Notes: a model not told the origin generated them from the letters alone. A DNA stretch of 33,370 bases from Clostridiales bacterium UBA1758 (GCA_002315595.1 DCHG01000047.1:17116-50485), one strand, 5' to 3'. Positions 1 through 8,632 are shown, counted from the first letter of the stretch. Translations and numbers: made by a program.

Positions 1-44
1 CTTTCGTCTGCTTCACGGTTACTGGGATAGTTCGGAAGTTTCAT
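1..44 (-). CDS. Start of an unidentified protein, cut by the window edge
   Basis: An ATG at 44-42 on the minus strand opens a frame that runs off the left edge; only 14 residues are visible, beginning MKLPNYPSNREADE. A GAGGG ribosome site lies six bases upstream, and an extended -10 promoter sits about 65 bases further up, just after the terminator of the preceding operon. This arrangement supports a separately transcribed gene, but the peptide is too short to assign a family. No function is proposed. Confidence 0.4.
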   Translation of the reverse strand, partial: MKLPNYPSNREADE

Positions 45-110
45 CCGATTCCCTCGGCAAATGCCGGCGCGGTCAAGCGCAGATACACCCGAATATTAGT
101 CTGTACGGTG

Positions 111-139
111 AGTATAGCATACTTTTTTTCAAAAAACAA
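111..139 (-). promoter_or_regulatory. Extended -10 promoter for the left-edge gene
   Basis: On the minus strand TTGTTT (139-134) and TATACT (116-111) are separated by 17 bases, with a TG one base ahead of the -10 hexamer. The -35 part lies inside the T-tract of the adjoining terminator. It would give a leader of about 60 bases before the ATG at 44. Confidence 0.5.
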
Positions 140-141
140 CA

Positions 142-168
142 ACCGGGGCACGATTTTTGTACCCCGGT
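142..168 (-). terminator. Rho-independent terminator of the prfA/coaE/M18 operon
   Basis: Read on the minus strand, ACCGGGGTAC and GTGCCCCGGT form a 10-bp GC-rich stem (one G-T pair) around the loop AAAAATC, followed by a T-rich run (141-131). It lies 17 bases beyond the stop codon of the M18 aminopeptidase gene and closes that operon. Confidence 0.85.
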
Positions 169-184
169 CGCCAAATGACATTGT

Positions 185-1573
185 TTATTTTTCGGTGTAG
201 AAAGCAAGATTTGCACGGTAAGAGGAGTACACATCGTTCTTTGCAACGACCTCATACGGCGCGTGCATAGAAAGCACAGGGACGCCGGCGTCGACAGTGT
301 CGATATTGCGATCCGCCATATAGCAGGCAACGGTGCCGCCGCCACCCTGCTCAACCTTTCCAAGTGTACCGATCTGCCACACAACACCCGCATTGTCCAT
401 AATGTTGCGCATTCTCCACATCAGTTCCGCGGAAGCGTCGGATGAGCCGCCCTTACCTCGACCGCCCGTGTACTTGGTCAGGCTGATGCCGTGGTTGACA
501 AGCGCGGTATTGCGTTTTTCGGTGACCTCCGGATAGTTCGGATCAAACGCCACATTCACGTCCGCGCTGAGGCAGGCGGAACGCTCATAGCACTCATCAT
601 AGGCAACACCGAAGGCATTGCACATATCGTGCATAAATGTGTCAAAGCAGGCGCTTTTCATGCCGGAAACGCCGGTCGAACCGATTTCTTCTTTATCGGC
701 AAGAATGCACATCGCAGTCTTGGTCGGCGTCTTGATGTCGACAAGCGCACGAAGTGCCGGATAGGCGCAGACGCGGTCATCGTGACCGTATGCGCCGATG
801 AAACTGCGGTCAAAGCCGACATCGCGTGCGTCAAAGTTCGGCACAAAGCAAAGTTCGGCGGAAATGAAGTCATCCTCGATGATGCCGTATTTTTCATTGA
901 GCATCTTCATGACGGTGAGTTTGACGCGGTCACTGCCCTTTTCTTCCTCCTCATACGGCATACCGCCGACGATCGGGTTGAGACTTTCAGCCGAAATGCC
1001 GTCTGTCATCGACTTGGCAAGTTGATCTTTGCCGAGGTGCGGAAGCAGATCAGTGATGGTAAATAGCGGATCGCCGGGATCTCTGCCGATGGCGATCTCA
1101 ACCTTTTCACCGTTCTTTTTTACGATCACGCCGTGGAGTTCCAGCGGAATGACCGTCCACTGATATTTCTTGATACCGCCGTAGTAGCAACATTTCATGT
1201 ACGCGATCTCGGAATCCTCATAGATCGGCATCGGTTTGAGGTCAATGCGCGGGGAATCAATATGTGCCGCAACAAGATTGACGCCGTTGCCGACGTTCTT
1301 TTCACCGATGACAGCGGCGAGAAGTGCCTTGCCACGGTTAGAACGGTAAATCTTGTCGCCCGCTTTGAGTTTCATACCGCGAACAAACGGAACAAATCCG
1401 TTCTTTTCGAGAATTTCAATCGCTTCACTGACACACTCGCGTTCGGTCTTTCCATTGGTCAAGAAGGTTTTGTAATCCTCATTCAAAGCCGCGCATTCCT
1501 TCTTTTCCGCGGCAGTCATTCTGTCAAAAGCACTTTTGGAATCGGAAAACAGTTTTTTTCTGAGATCTTCCAT
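185..1573 (-). CDS. M18 family aminopeptidase
   Basis: A 462-residue cytosolic metallo-aminopeptidase of peptidase family M18 (aspartyl aminopeptidase / yeast aminopeptidase I relatives), which removes N-terminal residues from peptides using two metal ions. Family landmarks are visible: HIDSPR near residue 100 (metal-binding His and Asp), DKEEIGSTG around 293-301 (catalytic and metal-binding acids), the SADVNVAFDP segment near 340 and SMHAPYE near 437 (metal-binding His). Length fits the family. The start at 1573 is supported by AAAGGATG upstream. It is the last gene of the operon, seven bases after coaE and just before the terminator. Substrate preference, acidic or broader, cannot be read from the sequence, so apeA/apeB naming is avoided. 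Confidence 0.93.
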   Translation of the reverse strand: MEDLRKKLFSDSKSAFDRMTAAEKKECAALNEDYKTFLTNGKTERECVSEAIEILEKNGFVPFVRGMKLKAGDKIYRSNRGKALLAAVIGEKNVGNGVNLVAAHIDSPRIDLKPMPIYEDSEIAYMKCCYYGGIKKYQWTVIPLELHGVIVKKNGEKVEIAIGRDPGDPLFTITDLLPHLGKDQLAKSMTDGISAESLNPIVGGMPYEEEEKGSDRVKLTVMKMLNEKYGIIEDDFISAELCFVPNFDARDVGFDRSFIGAYGHDDRVCAYPALRALVDIKTPTKTAMCILADKEEIGSTGVSGMKSACFDTFMHDMCNAFGVAYDECYERSACLSADVNVAFDPNYPEVTEKRNTALVNHGISLTKYTGGRGKGGSSDASAELMWRMRNIMDNAGVVWQIGTLGKVEQGGGGTVACYMADRNIDTVDAGVPVLSMHAPYEVVAKNDVYSSYRANLAFYTEK

Positions 1574-1579
1574 TGTATT

Positions 1580-2176
1580 TCATCCTTTCTCGGTCTTATT
1601 TTTTTCGGCAAGTGCGATGATCTCTTTCACCTTCCGGCGAAGTTCATCCTCCCCACCGTTGTTTACAATACAAACATCGCAATGTTTTTTGAAAAATTCG
1701 TCAGACTTTTGCGCGTTCAGCCGTTCTTCGGCGGCATTGCGTTCCAAGCCGTCACGATCCATAATTCTGCAAACGCGGATTTCCCGATCCGCTGTCACCG
1801 CGACCAAAAGATCACAGATCCCGGCAATCCCGCTTTCGATCAGCCCGATGGCTTCTATCACGGCGTAGTTCGCATTCGACGCCGCAATGCGTTTTTCAAG
1901 TTCCCGCACAACACGGGGATGGGTGATCTCATTCAGCAGTGCCAATTTTCCGGCGTCGCCGAACACGCATTTTGCAAGCAGTTTTCGATCAAGGCATCCG
2001 TTGCGATACACGCCCGGAAAAGCCGTGTCAATTGCGGAATTCATTTCCGCATCCGAGCAAAGCATCTGTTTATAGATCGCGTCGCAGTCAAAAATTTCCG
2101 CACCGTGTTCGCGCAAAATCGCGGAAATTCGGCTCTTTCCCGAGCCGCTTCCGCCGGTGAGTCCGATTTTTTTCAT
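1580..2176 (-). CDS. coaE: Dephospho-CoA kinase
   Basis: Catalyses the last step of coenzyme A synthesis, ATP-dependent phosphorylation of the 3'-hydroxyl of dephospho-CoA in the cytosol. The 198 residues start with the P-loop GLTGGSGSGKS (residues 5-15), followed by FDCDAIY, the conserved Asp-containing substrate-site segment (about 34-40), and the ITHPRV motif (about 85) typical of CoaE. Length matches the usual 195-205. The ATG overlaps the tsaC stop codon as ATGA, which suggests translational coupling. The reading frame is intact and nothing unusual is seen. Confidence 0.95.
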   Translation of the reverse strand: MKKIGLTGGSGSGKSRISAILREHGAEIFDCDAIYKQMLCSDAEMNSAIDTAFPGVYRNGCLDRKLLAKCVFGDAGKLALLNEITHPRVVRELEKRIAASNANYAVIEAIGLIESGIAGICDLLVAVTADREIRVCRIMDRDGLERNAAEERLNAQKSDEFFKKHCDVCIVNNGGEDELRRKVKEIIALAEKNKTEKG

Positions 2177-3222
2177 ATTTTATTCGGTCGAATGATTGCA
2201 AATCCCGCCGCCTTATGCAGGCGATTGCGAACGGCAATTCCGACGCCTCCTGCTTCCGCTTCACGCGCAAAAATGAGATCCGGGTGCTTTTGATCAAGGT
2301 CGCGTATCGCCGTAAACAAGGCATTCGCCTGTGATGCGGCGTCACCCTCATTACCGAAAGTGAGAACTTCATATCCCGGAAATAGATTTTCTTCGCCGTC
2401 AAAGCAGAGAATTCCGACCTTCTTTCCGTCGGAATGATGTTTCACATACGAAATAAAAGAATCAATCGGTGCGTCCACAACCGTAAGCGGGCAGGACGGT
2501 GCATAGTGTCGGTATTTCATTCCCGGTGACGAAACCTTTTCGGTATCGTCGATCTTTCCCGTAACGGCACGGTCGATAATGACCTCGCAACCGAGACAAT
2601 CGTGGATATCTTCCGGCGTGATTCCACCCGGACGAAGCAGACGCACATTATCGTCTTCGAACGAAACAACGGTGGATTCCACACCGATCTCCGCCCCGGG
2701 ACCGTCAATGATCGCCGCAACGCGTCCCATCATATCGTCACGCACATGGGAAAATATCGTGGGGCTCGGCTTTCCCGAAAGGTTGGCGGACGGTGCAGCA
2801 ATCGGCACACCGGCTTCTTTGATCAGCGCGTGTGCCACGGGATGTGCGGGAAATCTCACCGCAACGGTATCAAGTCCCGCGGTGACCTCCGACGGAATCG
2901 TCTGTTTTTTCGCAAGCACCATCGTCAGCGGTCCCGGCCAAAAAGCCGCAGCAAGTTTTTTTGCCATTTCGGGCATACCGGTGCAGATCTCATCCAACTG
3001 TGCCATATCGCAAATATGCACGATCAACGGATTATCCGCAGGGCGTCCTTTTGCCGCAAAGACCTTCAATGCCGCACCCGCCGACCACGCGTTTGCGCCA
3101 AGTCCGTAAACGGTTTCCGTCGGAAATGCGACGACTTCTTCGTCTCGGATAAATTCCGCGGCACGCTTTAACGCCGCAATATCTTTTTCGGGATCATGGA
3201 TTTTTAGAATTTCGGTCTGCAA
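2173..3222 (-). CDS. tsaC: Threonylcarbamoyl-AMP synthase, long Sua5 type
   Basis: Makes threonylcarbamoyl-AMP from threonine, bicarbonate and ATP for the t6A37 modification of ANN-decoding tRNAs. About 349 residues: a YrdC domain (PTETVYGLGANAWS, KGRPADNPL, WPGPLTMVL, PSANLSGKPSPT) followed by the linker SPGMKYRHYAPSCP and a C-terminal Sua5 domain, so it is the long Sua5 form rather than the short TsaC. A GTG at 3231 overlaps the prfA stop, but GAGGAG touches it directly; the TTG at 3222-3220 lies eight bases after GAGGAG and is preferred. It sits between prfA and coaE in one operon. The other t6A genes (tsaB, tsaD, tsaE) are not in the window. Confidence 0.94.
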   Translation of the reverse strand: MQTEILKIHDPEKDIAALKRAAEFIRDEEVVAFPTETVYGLGANAWSAGAALKVFAAKGRPADNPLIVHICDMAQLDEICTGMPEMAKKLAAAFWPGPLTMVLAKKQTIPSEVTAGLDTVAVRFPAHPVAHALIKEAGVPIAAPSANLSGKPSPTIFSHVRDDMMGRVAAIIDGPGAEIGVESTVVSFEDDNVRLLRPGGITPEDIHDCLGCEVIIDRAVTGKIDDTEKVSSPGMKYRHYAPSCPLTVVDAPIDSFISYVKHHSDGKKVGILCFDGEENLFPGYEVLTFGNEGDAASQANALFTAIRDLDQKHPDLIFAREAEAGGVGIAVRNRLHKAAGFAIIRPNKI

Positions 3223-3227
3223 TGCTC

Positions 3228-4295
3228 TCACTCCTCACCGGCCTGCAAGCGTTCCGCCTGCGCCGCGGTAGCAAGGGCGTCGATCACTTCATCCATGTCA
3301 CCGTTCATAAAGGCTTCGATTTTGTAAATAGTTAATCCGATACGATGATCGGTAATTCTTCCCTGAGGGAAGTTGTATGTACGGATCCGTTCGCTTCGGT
3401 CACCCGTTCCGACCTGACTGCGGCGTTCCGCGGCGATTTTTGAGTTTTGTTCTTCCAGTTGACGCTCGTAGATCTTGGAGCGCAGGATCTTCATCGCACG
3501 CTCACGGTTTTTGTGCTGACTGCGTTCATCCTGACACTCGACGACGATTCCCGTCGGTAGATGCGTAATCCGAATGGCGGACTCGGTCTTGTTGACGTGC
3601 TGACCGCCGGCTCCGCCCGAACGGTAAGTGTCGATCTGCAAATCCGTCGGATTGATGTCGACCTCGACATCTTCGACTTCCGGGAGTACCGCGACAGTGA
3701 CAGTCGAGGTGTGGATACGACCGGCGGATTCGGTTTCCGGCACGCGCTGAACGCGGTGTACGCCGCTTTCGTATTTCAATCGGGAGTACGCACCGCTGCC
3801 TTCGATCATAAACGCAAGTTCCTTTATGCCACCAAGTTCGGTTTCGTTTAGGTTGATGACCTCGGTCTTAAAACGATGTGCATCGGCATACATCGAATAC
3901 ATTCTGAAAAGTGATGACGCAAACAGTGCCGCTTCCTCCCCGCCTGCGCCACCACGGATCTCGACAATGACGTTTTTATCGTCGTTCGGATCCTTCGGCA
4001 AAAGCAGGATCTTCATTTTTTCCGTCAGTGTTTCCATATCCACCTTTGCGGTGTTGCGTTCTTCTTCGGCGAGTTCTTTCAGTTCCTCATCACCGGAATC
4101 GAGCAATTCCTGTGCTTCGGCTAATTTTTCTTCCGCAGAACGGTATTCACGGTATGCCTCGATGATCGGTTCGAGTTCCTTTTGTTCTTTGAGCAGTCTC
4201 GCCGCCGCCTGCGGATCGTTATACAGTGAAGGATCGGCGATCTGTTGTTCCAAATCGAGGTATTTCTGTTCCAGTTGTGCGATCTTATTCAGCAT
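3228..4295 (-). CDS. prfA: Peptide chain release factor 1
   Basis: RF1 reads UAA and UAG in the ribosomal A site and triggers release of the finished peptide. The 355 residues match the family length. The codon-reading tripeptide P-x-T is present as PET (186-188), in VQRVPETES; RF2 would have SPF. The catalytic GGQ is at 230-232 within SGGAGGQHVNKTES. A frame extension upstream to 4430 is not part of the protein: the ATG at 4295 has AGAGGAAA in front and begins the normal RF1 N terminus (MLNKIAQLEQKY). It follows the flavodoxin-like gene and precedes tsaC. The methyltransferase gene prmC, often next to prfA, is not here. Confidence 0.97.
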   Translation of the reverse strand: MLNKIAQLEQKYLDLEQQIADPSLYNDPQAAARLLKEQKELEPIIEAYREYRSAEEKLAEAQELLDSGDEELKELAEEERNTAKVDMETLTEKMKILLLPKDPNDDKNVIVEIRGGAGGEEAALFASSLFRMYSMYADAHRFKTEVINLNETELGGIKELAFMIEGSGAYSRLKYESGVHRVQRVPETESAGRIHTSTVTVAVLPEVEDVEVDINPTDLQIDTYRSGGAGGQHVNKTESAIRITHLPTGIVVECQDERSQHKNRERAMKILRSKIYERQLEEQNSKIAAERRSQVGTGDRSERIRTYNFPQGRITDHRIGLTIYKIEAFMNGDMDEVIDALATAAQAERLQAGEE

Positions 4296-4305
4296 GATTT
4301 TCCTC

Positions 4306-4839
4306 TTATTCTCCCATTTTTTCGATGATCGGCGCGCAGAAAGTACGCACGCGTTTATCGAAATTTTCGCATCCGCGTGCCACGGCACCGAATGACATCG
4401 GCTCACTGCCGACGATGGCGGCGGCTTCATCCTTTGCCGCCGTCAGATCCTCTTTGTCGATCGAACAGGAAAGACAAAGTGCCCAGTTTTTCGGCTGATT
4501 TTTTACCTGTGTCAAAAAGGATCGAAGCGGAACGGAAAGTTTTCCGCCCCAAACCGGACCGCAGAAGATCACGGCGTCATATTCAGCGAAGTCAAAACGG
4601 TACTCATTCAATTCGGTCACTTTGTCTTTGCTTGTTTCGGAAAGTGCGCGTAAAAAACCGAAAATGCCGGAATAATGGCGTTTGGGCGTGTATTCCACAA
4701 GATCACACGCGGGAGCAAGGCGGTTTTTTCCCCTCCCCGGTGTCGGGACGTAATGCTCATTGAGTTCACCCGCGATTGTTTTGACAAGCGAACGCGTCGC
4801 ATTAGTGCGGGTATAGAACGCTATCAGGATCTTTTTCAT
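4306..4839 (-). CDS. Flavodoxin-like protein
   Basis: A 177-residue protein with a flavodoxin-type N terminus, MKKILIAFYTRTNATR, in which the loop after the first strand (YTRTNAT) would hold the FMN phosphate. A second hallmark, CGPVWGGKLSVPLRSF (about 96-111), matches the flavin-ring loop region of flavodoxin/NAD(P)H-oxidoreductase-like proteins. It probably transfers electrons in the cytosol, but the partner is unknown. The start at 4839 is chosen for its AGGAGG site; the frame continues upstream to 5106 only as a shadow of the ABC-F gene. It lies ten bases after that gene and ten before prfA. It contains several Cys residues (CLSCS, about 131-135) that might be redox-active, which is speculative. 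Confidence 0.82.
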   Translation of the reverse strand: MKKILIAFYTRTNATRSLVKTIAGELNEHYVPTPGRGKNRLAPACDLVEYTPKRHYSGIFGFLRALSETSKDKVTELNEYRFDFAEYDAVIFCGPVWGGKLSVPLRSFLTQVKNQPKNWALCLSCSIDKEDLTAAKDEAAAIVGSEPMSFGAVARGCENFDKRVRTFCAPIIEKMGE

Positions 4840-4849
4840 CTCACGCCTC

Positions 4850-6763
4850 CTATTCCATATTTCCCAGTTCGTCCAGTCTTTCCCAGACCTCACTGAGTTC
4901 TGCATACAGTTGTTCTTCCTGTTCGCCGATTTCCGCATTTTCCGCGGAAAGTTCCCCGAGCAAGACGAAGTCTGCCGGGTTTTCCGCCATTTTGGAGGTG
5001 TTTTCCGCAATTTTTGCTTCTGTTGCGGCAATCTTTTTTTCAAGTTCCGACGCGGTGCGACGAAGTTTTTTTGCCTCCACCTCACGTCGATACAAATCAT
5101 TCCCACCGGATGTTTTCTTTTCCGGCTTTACCTCGTATGCGGGTTTTGTTTCCTTCGGTTGTTTTGCCCGATAATCGCGGTATTCGCGGTAAGTTCCGTA
5201 ATAATCGGTGATCATTCCGTCGGAAAGATCCCAAATTCTGCGACCGAACTGATTGATGAAATAACGGTCGTGCGAAACAAAAAGCAGATTGCCTGTGTAA
5301 TCCTCCACCGCCGCTTCGATCCATTCGCGGGATTCGATATCGAGATGGTTGGTCGGCTCGTCGAGGATAAGAAGATTTACATTTTCGCCCATGAGCATAC
5401 AGAGTGCAAGCCGGCTTCGTTCGCCACCGGAAAGTACCTGGATCTGTTTGAAAACATCTTCACCACGAAACCCGAACGCTCCGAGACGGTTGCGGGCTTC
5501 CCCTGGTGTGCAGTCGGTTTCATAGATCATCGTATCGACAAGTGACCGTTCGGGGTGCTGAAATTCGACGATCTGCGGCAAATAACCCATTTTGATCGTC
5601 GGTCCGAAGCGCAATGTGCCGCCGTCCGGACGGAGTTCTCCCGTGAGAATTCGAAGAAGCGTGGTCTTTCCCGCACCGTTATCGCCGATAAGCGCGATGC
5701 GTTCGCCTGCAAGTACATTCAGCGTTGTCGGTTCAAGAATTTTTCTGTCCCCGAAGGATTTTGAGATCTCGCGCAACTGCATCACATCGTCACCACGGAA
5801 TTCCTTTTGTGAAAATCCCATCTGCAATCCACGACGAGGTGCCTTCGGCTTTTCGGTGACGATCATTCGGTCGAGGCGTTTTTCCATTGCAAATGCACGG
5901 CGCATCAGTTTCGCATTGCCGAGTCCCCACCCCTTCATGCGTTCCACCGTAAACGCCAACTGATCGGCTTTTCTCTGCTCCTGCTCATAGCGTTTCAGTT
6001 GTTCTTCATAGCGTCGCTGACGCTCTTCGACATAGAATGTATAGTTGCCGGGGTAAAAATTGAGTTTATGATCTTCGAGTTCGATAACTCTCGTCACCGT
6101 TCGGTCGATAAAATAACGGTCATGCGACACGACAAGGACGGTGCCCTTGTATTTGGAAACATAATCTTCCAAAAACTCGATGGCGGAAACATCCAAATGG
6201 TTGGTCGGCTCGTCGAGTAGAATGATTTCGGTGTTTTTGAGGATCATCATCGCCATATTGATGCGTGTCTGTTCACCGCCGGAAAGCCGCGCATACTCTC
6301 TTTGCTGCATTTCACGGCTGATTTCCAAACCTCCGCAGACGATGTCACGGCGGACATTCATGTCATAGCCGCCCTCTGTTTCAAATTTTGCGGTGAGATA
6401 GGCATACTTGCTCATCACGGCAGCGGAATCGTCGTATGCCATACGCTTTTCCAGTTCGGTCAGTTCATCACGGATTGCCTGAATATGGGAAAAACCGCTA
6501 TCCAGTACCTCGCCCACCGTTGTTCCGGCAGGATATTCCGGCAACTGATCGGTCATGCCGATGCGTTTATCGGAACGCACGATGATTTCGCCCGAATCAT
6601 AATGAAGTTTCCCGCTTAAAATCTTGAAAAGCGTGCTTTTCCCCGAACCGTTTGCACCCAAAAAAGCGACTTTTTCGCCCGGTTCAATATCAAAGGATAT
6701 ATCGTCGAGAATGATTTCATCCCCGTAATATTTTGTCAAGTGCTGAACAGAAATCTCAGGCAA
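4850..6763 (-). CDS. ABC-F family ribosome-associated ATPase
   Basis: A soluble protein of 637 residues with two ABC ATPase domains and no membrane segments. Domain 1 has Walker A GANGSGKST (about 36-44), signature LSGGEQTRI and Walker B ILLDEPTNHLD. A charged linker of roughly 80 residues (about 235-315) corresponds to the tRNA-contacting arm of ABC-F proteins. Domain 2 has GDNGAGKTT, LSGGERSRL and LLILDEPTNHLD. A Glu/Lys-rich coiled coil fills the last 80 residues. ABC-F proteins act on the ribosome as translation factors or antibiotic-protection proteins; the sequence alone does not decide which. The start is TTG at 6763-6761, set by AGGAGG seven bases upstream. It follows the CPBP gene closely and precedes the flavodoxin-like gene. 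Confidence 0.93.
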   Translation of the reverse strand: MPEISVQHLTKYYGDEIILDDISFDIEPGEKVAFLGANGSGKSTLFKILSGKLHYDSGEIIVRSDKRIGMTDQLPEYPAGTTVGEVLDSGFSHIQAIRDELTELEKRMAYDDSAAVMSKYAYLTAKFETEGGYDMNVRRDIVCGGLEISREMQQREYARLSGGEQTRINMAMMILKNTEIILLDEPTNHLDVSAIEFLEDYVSKYKGTVLVVSHDRYFIDRTVTRVIELEDHKLNFYPGNYTFYVEERQRRYEEQLKRYEQEQRKADQLAFTVERMKGWGLGNAKLMRRAFAMEKRLDRMIVTEKPKAPRRGLQMGFSQKEFRGDDVMQLREISKSFGDRKILEPTTLNVLAGERIALIGDNGAGKTTLLRILTGELRPDGGTLRFGPTIKMGYLPQIVEFQHPERSLVDTMIYETDCTPGEARNRLGAFGFRGEDVFKQIQVLSGGERSRLALCMLMGENVNLLILDEPTNHLDIESREWIEAAVEDYTGNLLFVSHDRYFINQFGRRIWDLSDGMITDYYGTYREYRDYRAKQPKETKPAYEVKPEKKTSGGNDLYRREVEAKKLRRTASELEKKIAATEAKIAENTSKMAENPADFVLLGELSAENAEIGEQEEQLYAELSEVWERLDELGNME

Positions 6764-6775
6764 CGCCGAACCTCC

Positions 6776-7591
6776 TTATCTTTTTCGCAGAGACATACAG
6801 GATCCGCCTGCAAATGTCAGTGCACCGAAAATCAATCCCGCAGCATAAAGGGGCAGACCAAGTGGTCTTGCCGACCCGGTGATACTTAAAATAATGCCTG
6901 CGGAATTGTATGAAATATGCATGAAAATCGACGGCCAAACGGATCTTCCCCAACGGTTGGCTTGGCAGAAAAAAATGCCCATTGCAAAGGCATAGACCAT
7001 TTGAATGACGTTGACGTGAACATAAGCAAACGCAATGCTTGACAAAAACACGGCGAGTTTTCTCGACATCCCGGAATCAAGACTGTCAAGCACCACTGCG
7101 CGGAAGACGAATTCTTCCGCTACGGGCATCGCAATGACATCGGTGATGACGATCAACAGTGTTCCCCCGACAAGCACGCGTGAAATATTTGCGCCGTACT
7201 CACGCGCAAGTTCTTCGGAGATCGGCAGGATATTGATCAGGCAGGTCACGGTGATGCTCGCTGAAAAGCCGGTAATCACGCAGAAAAGCAAATAGACCGC
7301 ATCAATTTTTTTCAATCCGAAGCGTCCTGCAAATCCACCGCGTTTATTGCCGCAGATGGCGACAATAAAGCAGACGACAAGAAGCGAACTGATCAAATAG
7401 ATCAGCACCGCATAACTTTCCGCAAACAACTCTCCCGCTTCAACGACGCGTTTTGCCGTATGGGCACCGTCCGACCAAAGCATTTTGGCGGCACCGATCA
7501 GAAAAAAAACAAGTGAAGTGACTGCTCTTGTGCCGAAGTACACGAGCAGAAATCCGATCGCTTTTCCGATCCCGACCAAAAACTTCTTCAT
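6776..7591 (-). CDS. CPBP family intramembrane glutamic endopeptidase
   Basis: A 271-residue membrane protein with about seven to eight hydrophobic segments. The Abi/CPBP protease motifs are present: EEFVFR (Glu159, Glu160, Arg164), FAYVHVN (His192) and HISYN (His225, Asn229). These form the glutamate-protease site known from Rce1-type enzymes. Bacterial members process membrane-bound peptides or act in bacteriocin immunity; the substrate here is unknown. The start at 7591 has GGAGG eight bases upstream. It is the first gene of the minus-strand operon, behind its own promoter and divergent from the antiporter operon. No bacteriocin precursor is visible nearby, so a housekeeping role is equally possible. 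Confidence 0.88.
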   Translation of the reverse strand: MKKFLVGIGKAIGFLLVYFGTRAVTSLVFFLIGAAKMLWSDGAHTAKRVVEAGELFAESYAVLIYLISSLLVVCFIVAICGNKRGGFAGRFGLKKIDAVYLLFCVITGFSASITVTCLINILPISEELAREYGANISRVLVGGTLLIVITDVIAMPVAEEFVFRAVVLDSLDSGMSRKLAVFLSSIAFAYVHVNVIQMVYAFAMGIFFCQANRWGRSVWPSIFMHISYNSAGIILSITGSARPLGLPLYAAGLIFGALTFAGGSCMSLRKR

Positions 7592-7621
7592 TCACGGCGC
7601 CTCCATATAACTATTCAATAT

Positions 7622-7651
7622 ATTTTACCACACTCGCGGGGTATTTTACAA
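7622..7651 (-). promoter_or_regulatory. Promoter of the CPBP/ABC-F/prfA operon
   Basis: On the minus strand TTGTAA (7651-7646) and TAAAAT (7627-7622) are 18 bases apart, with TG one base ahead of the -10. It lies about 30 bases upstream of the CPBP start codon and is the only good match in that gap. Confidence 0.55.
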
Positions 7652-7765
7652 GCATTCCCGAAGGATTCCGACAATTTTTTCGTTTTTGCCCCGTATTTTC
7701 ATATTTACAAGAAAAATTGCACAAAGCATACGAAACGGACGGCGTTGCTTTCTCCATTCATGCAA

Positions 7766-7794
7766 TTGTCTACCTATTTAATAAGTGCTATAAT
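7766..7794 (+). promoter_or_regulatory. Promoter of the antiporter operon
   Basis: TTGTCT (7766-7771), 17 bases, then a perfect TATAAT (7789-7794), with TG one base before the -10 (extended type). Transcription would start near 7801, leaving a leader of about 48 bases before mnhE, too short for a riboswitch. No operator-like repeat is obvious. Confidence 0.75.
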
Positions 7795-7848
7795 ATTCAC
7801 CGATTTGTGAAAATTCATCGACTGATATTTTATTTGAAAGGTCTTATT

Positions 7849-8319
7849 ATGTTTATTGTTTTTTTCTGTGCATGGATCATCTTTAACGGAAGAATGACGA
7901 TTGAGATCGCCATCTTCGGTTTGGTGCTTGCCGCCGCAATGTACGCATTTGCCTGCGCTTTTCTCGGACTTTCGCCGAAAAAGGAACTTCACATCATTCG
8001 GCTGATCCCCGCATCCGCCGGCTATCTCGCCATTCTGTTGTGGGAAATCATCAAGGCAAATTTCACCGTCATGCGAATGATCCTTTCGCCCCGATTCAAG
8101 CCGGAGCCGACGATCGTTTCCTTCCATGCCGGGTTGAAAACCGACCTTGCACGCGTGATGCTTGCAAACTCCATCACCCTGACGCCGGGTACCATTACGG
8201 TTACGCTTGAAAATGACGAATACCATGTCCATTGTCTTGACAAGAGTCTTTCGGAAGACATCGAAGATTCCGTTTTCATCCGTCTGCTGAAAAAAATGGA
8301 GGCTCGCCATGCTCAGTGA
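7849..8319 (+). CDS. mnhE: Cation/proton antiporter subunit E (MrpE/MbhA-like)
   Basis: The first gene of the operon, 156 residues: two hydrophobic N-terminal segments, a third near residues 50-70, then a soluble C-terminal half with the MrpE-like stretch MLANSITLTPGTITVTLEN (about 104-122). MrpE is a small membrane subunit needed for assembly and activity of multisubunit Na+/H+ antiporters. The start at 7849 is chosen over an upstream frame extension because only here do the family N terminus and an AAAGG site coincide. It overlaps mnhF by 11 bases, as expected for a coupled operon. Confidence 0.92.
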   Translation: MFIVFFCAWIIFNGRMTIEIAIFGLVLAAAMYAFACAFLGLSPKKELHIIRLIPASAGYLAILLWEIIKANFTVMRMILSPRFKPEPTIVSFHAGLKTDLARVMLANSITLTPGTITVTLENDEYHVHCLDKSLSEDIEDSVFIRLLKKMEARHAQ

Positions 8320-8632
8320 AAATCTTCTTTCGTTCCGCAACATCATGCTTTCCGCGGGTTTGATCGTCTTGGTCGTCACGGTGTTTTTTGCGTTTCTGCG
8401 CGCCGTACGCGGTCCCCGCACCGCCGACCGTCTGTTCGCCATCAATATGATCGGCACGATGATCATCATCGCAATTGCAATTTTAGCCGTACTGATGAAT
8501 GAAAGTTATTTGATCGACATTTGCCTGATCTACGCGATGATCAGTTTTGTGGCGGTCATCGTTCTTTCGAAAGTCTATATCGGTGCATATCAAGAAAAAC
8601 ATTCCCACGATGAAAAGGAGGATGACAAATGA
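8309..8632 (+). CDS. mnhF: Cation/proton antiporter subunit F (MrpF/MbhB-like)
   Basis: 107 residues with three transmembrane helices and the MrpF hallmark RAVRGPRTADRLFAINMIGT (about 31-50). It is a small structural subunit of Mrp/Mbh antiporter modules. GGAGG six bases upstream supports the ATG at 8309. Its charged C-terminal tail (HSHDEKEDD) runs into the ribosome site of the next gene, and its stop overlaps the mnhG start as ATGA. Confidence 0.92.
   Translation: MLSENLLSFRNIMLSAGLIVLVVTVFFAFLRAVRGPRTADRLFAINMIGTMIIIAIAILAVLMNESYLIDICLIYAMISFVAVIVLSKVYIGAYQEKHSHDEKEDDK

Noticed and set aside
1133..2293. Long plus-strand reading frame of 386 codons
   Set aside because: It lies antisense to the M18 aminopeptidase, coaE and tsaC genes, which all have clear family motifs and ribosome sites; it has no recognisable domain.
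4296..4430. N-terminal extension of RF1 to 4430
   Set aside because: The extra 45 codons overlap the flavodoxin-like gene, and the ATG at 4295 has a good ribosome site and gives the standard RF1 N terminus.
7652..7765. Possible riboswitch or small gene in the divergent gap before the antiporter operon
   Set aside because: The part between the two promoters shows no start with a ribosome site and no stable structured element, and the leader after the promoter is only about 48 bases.
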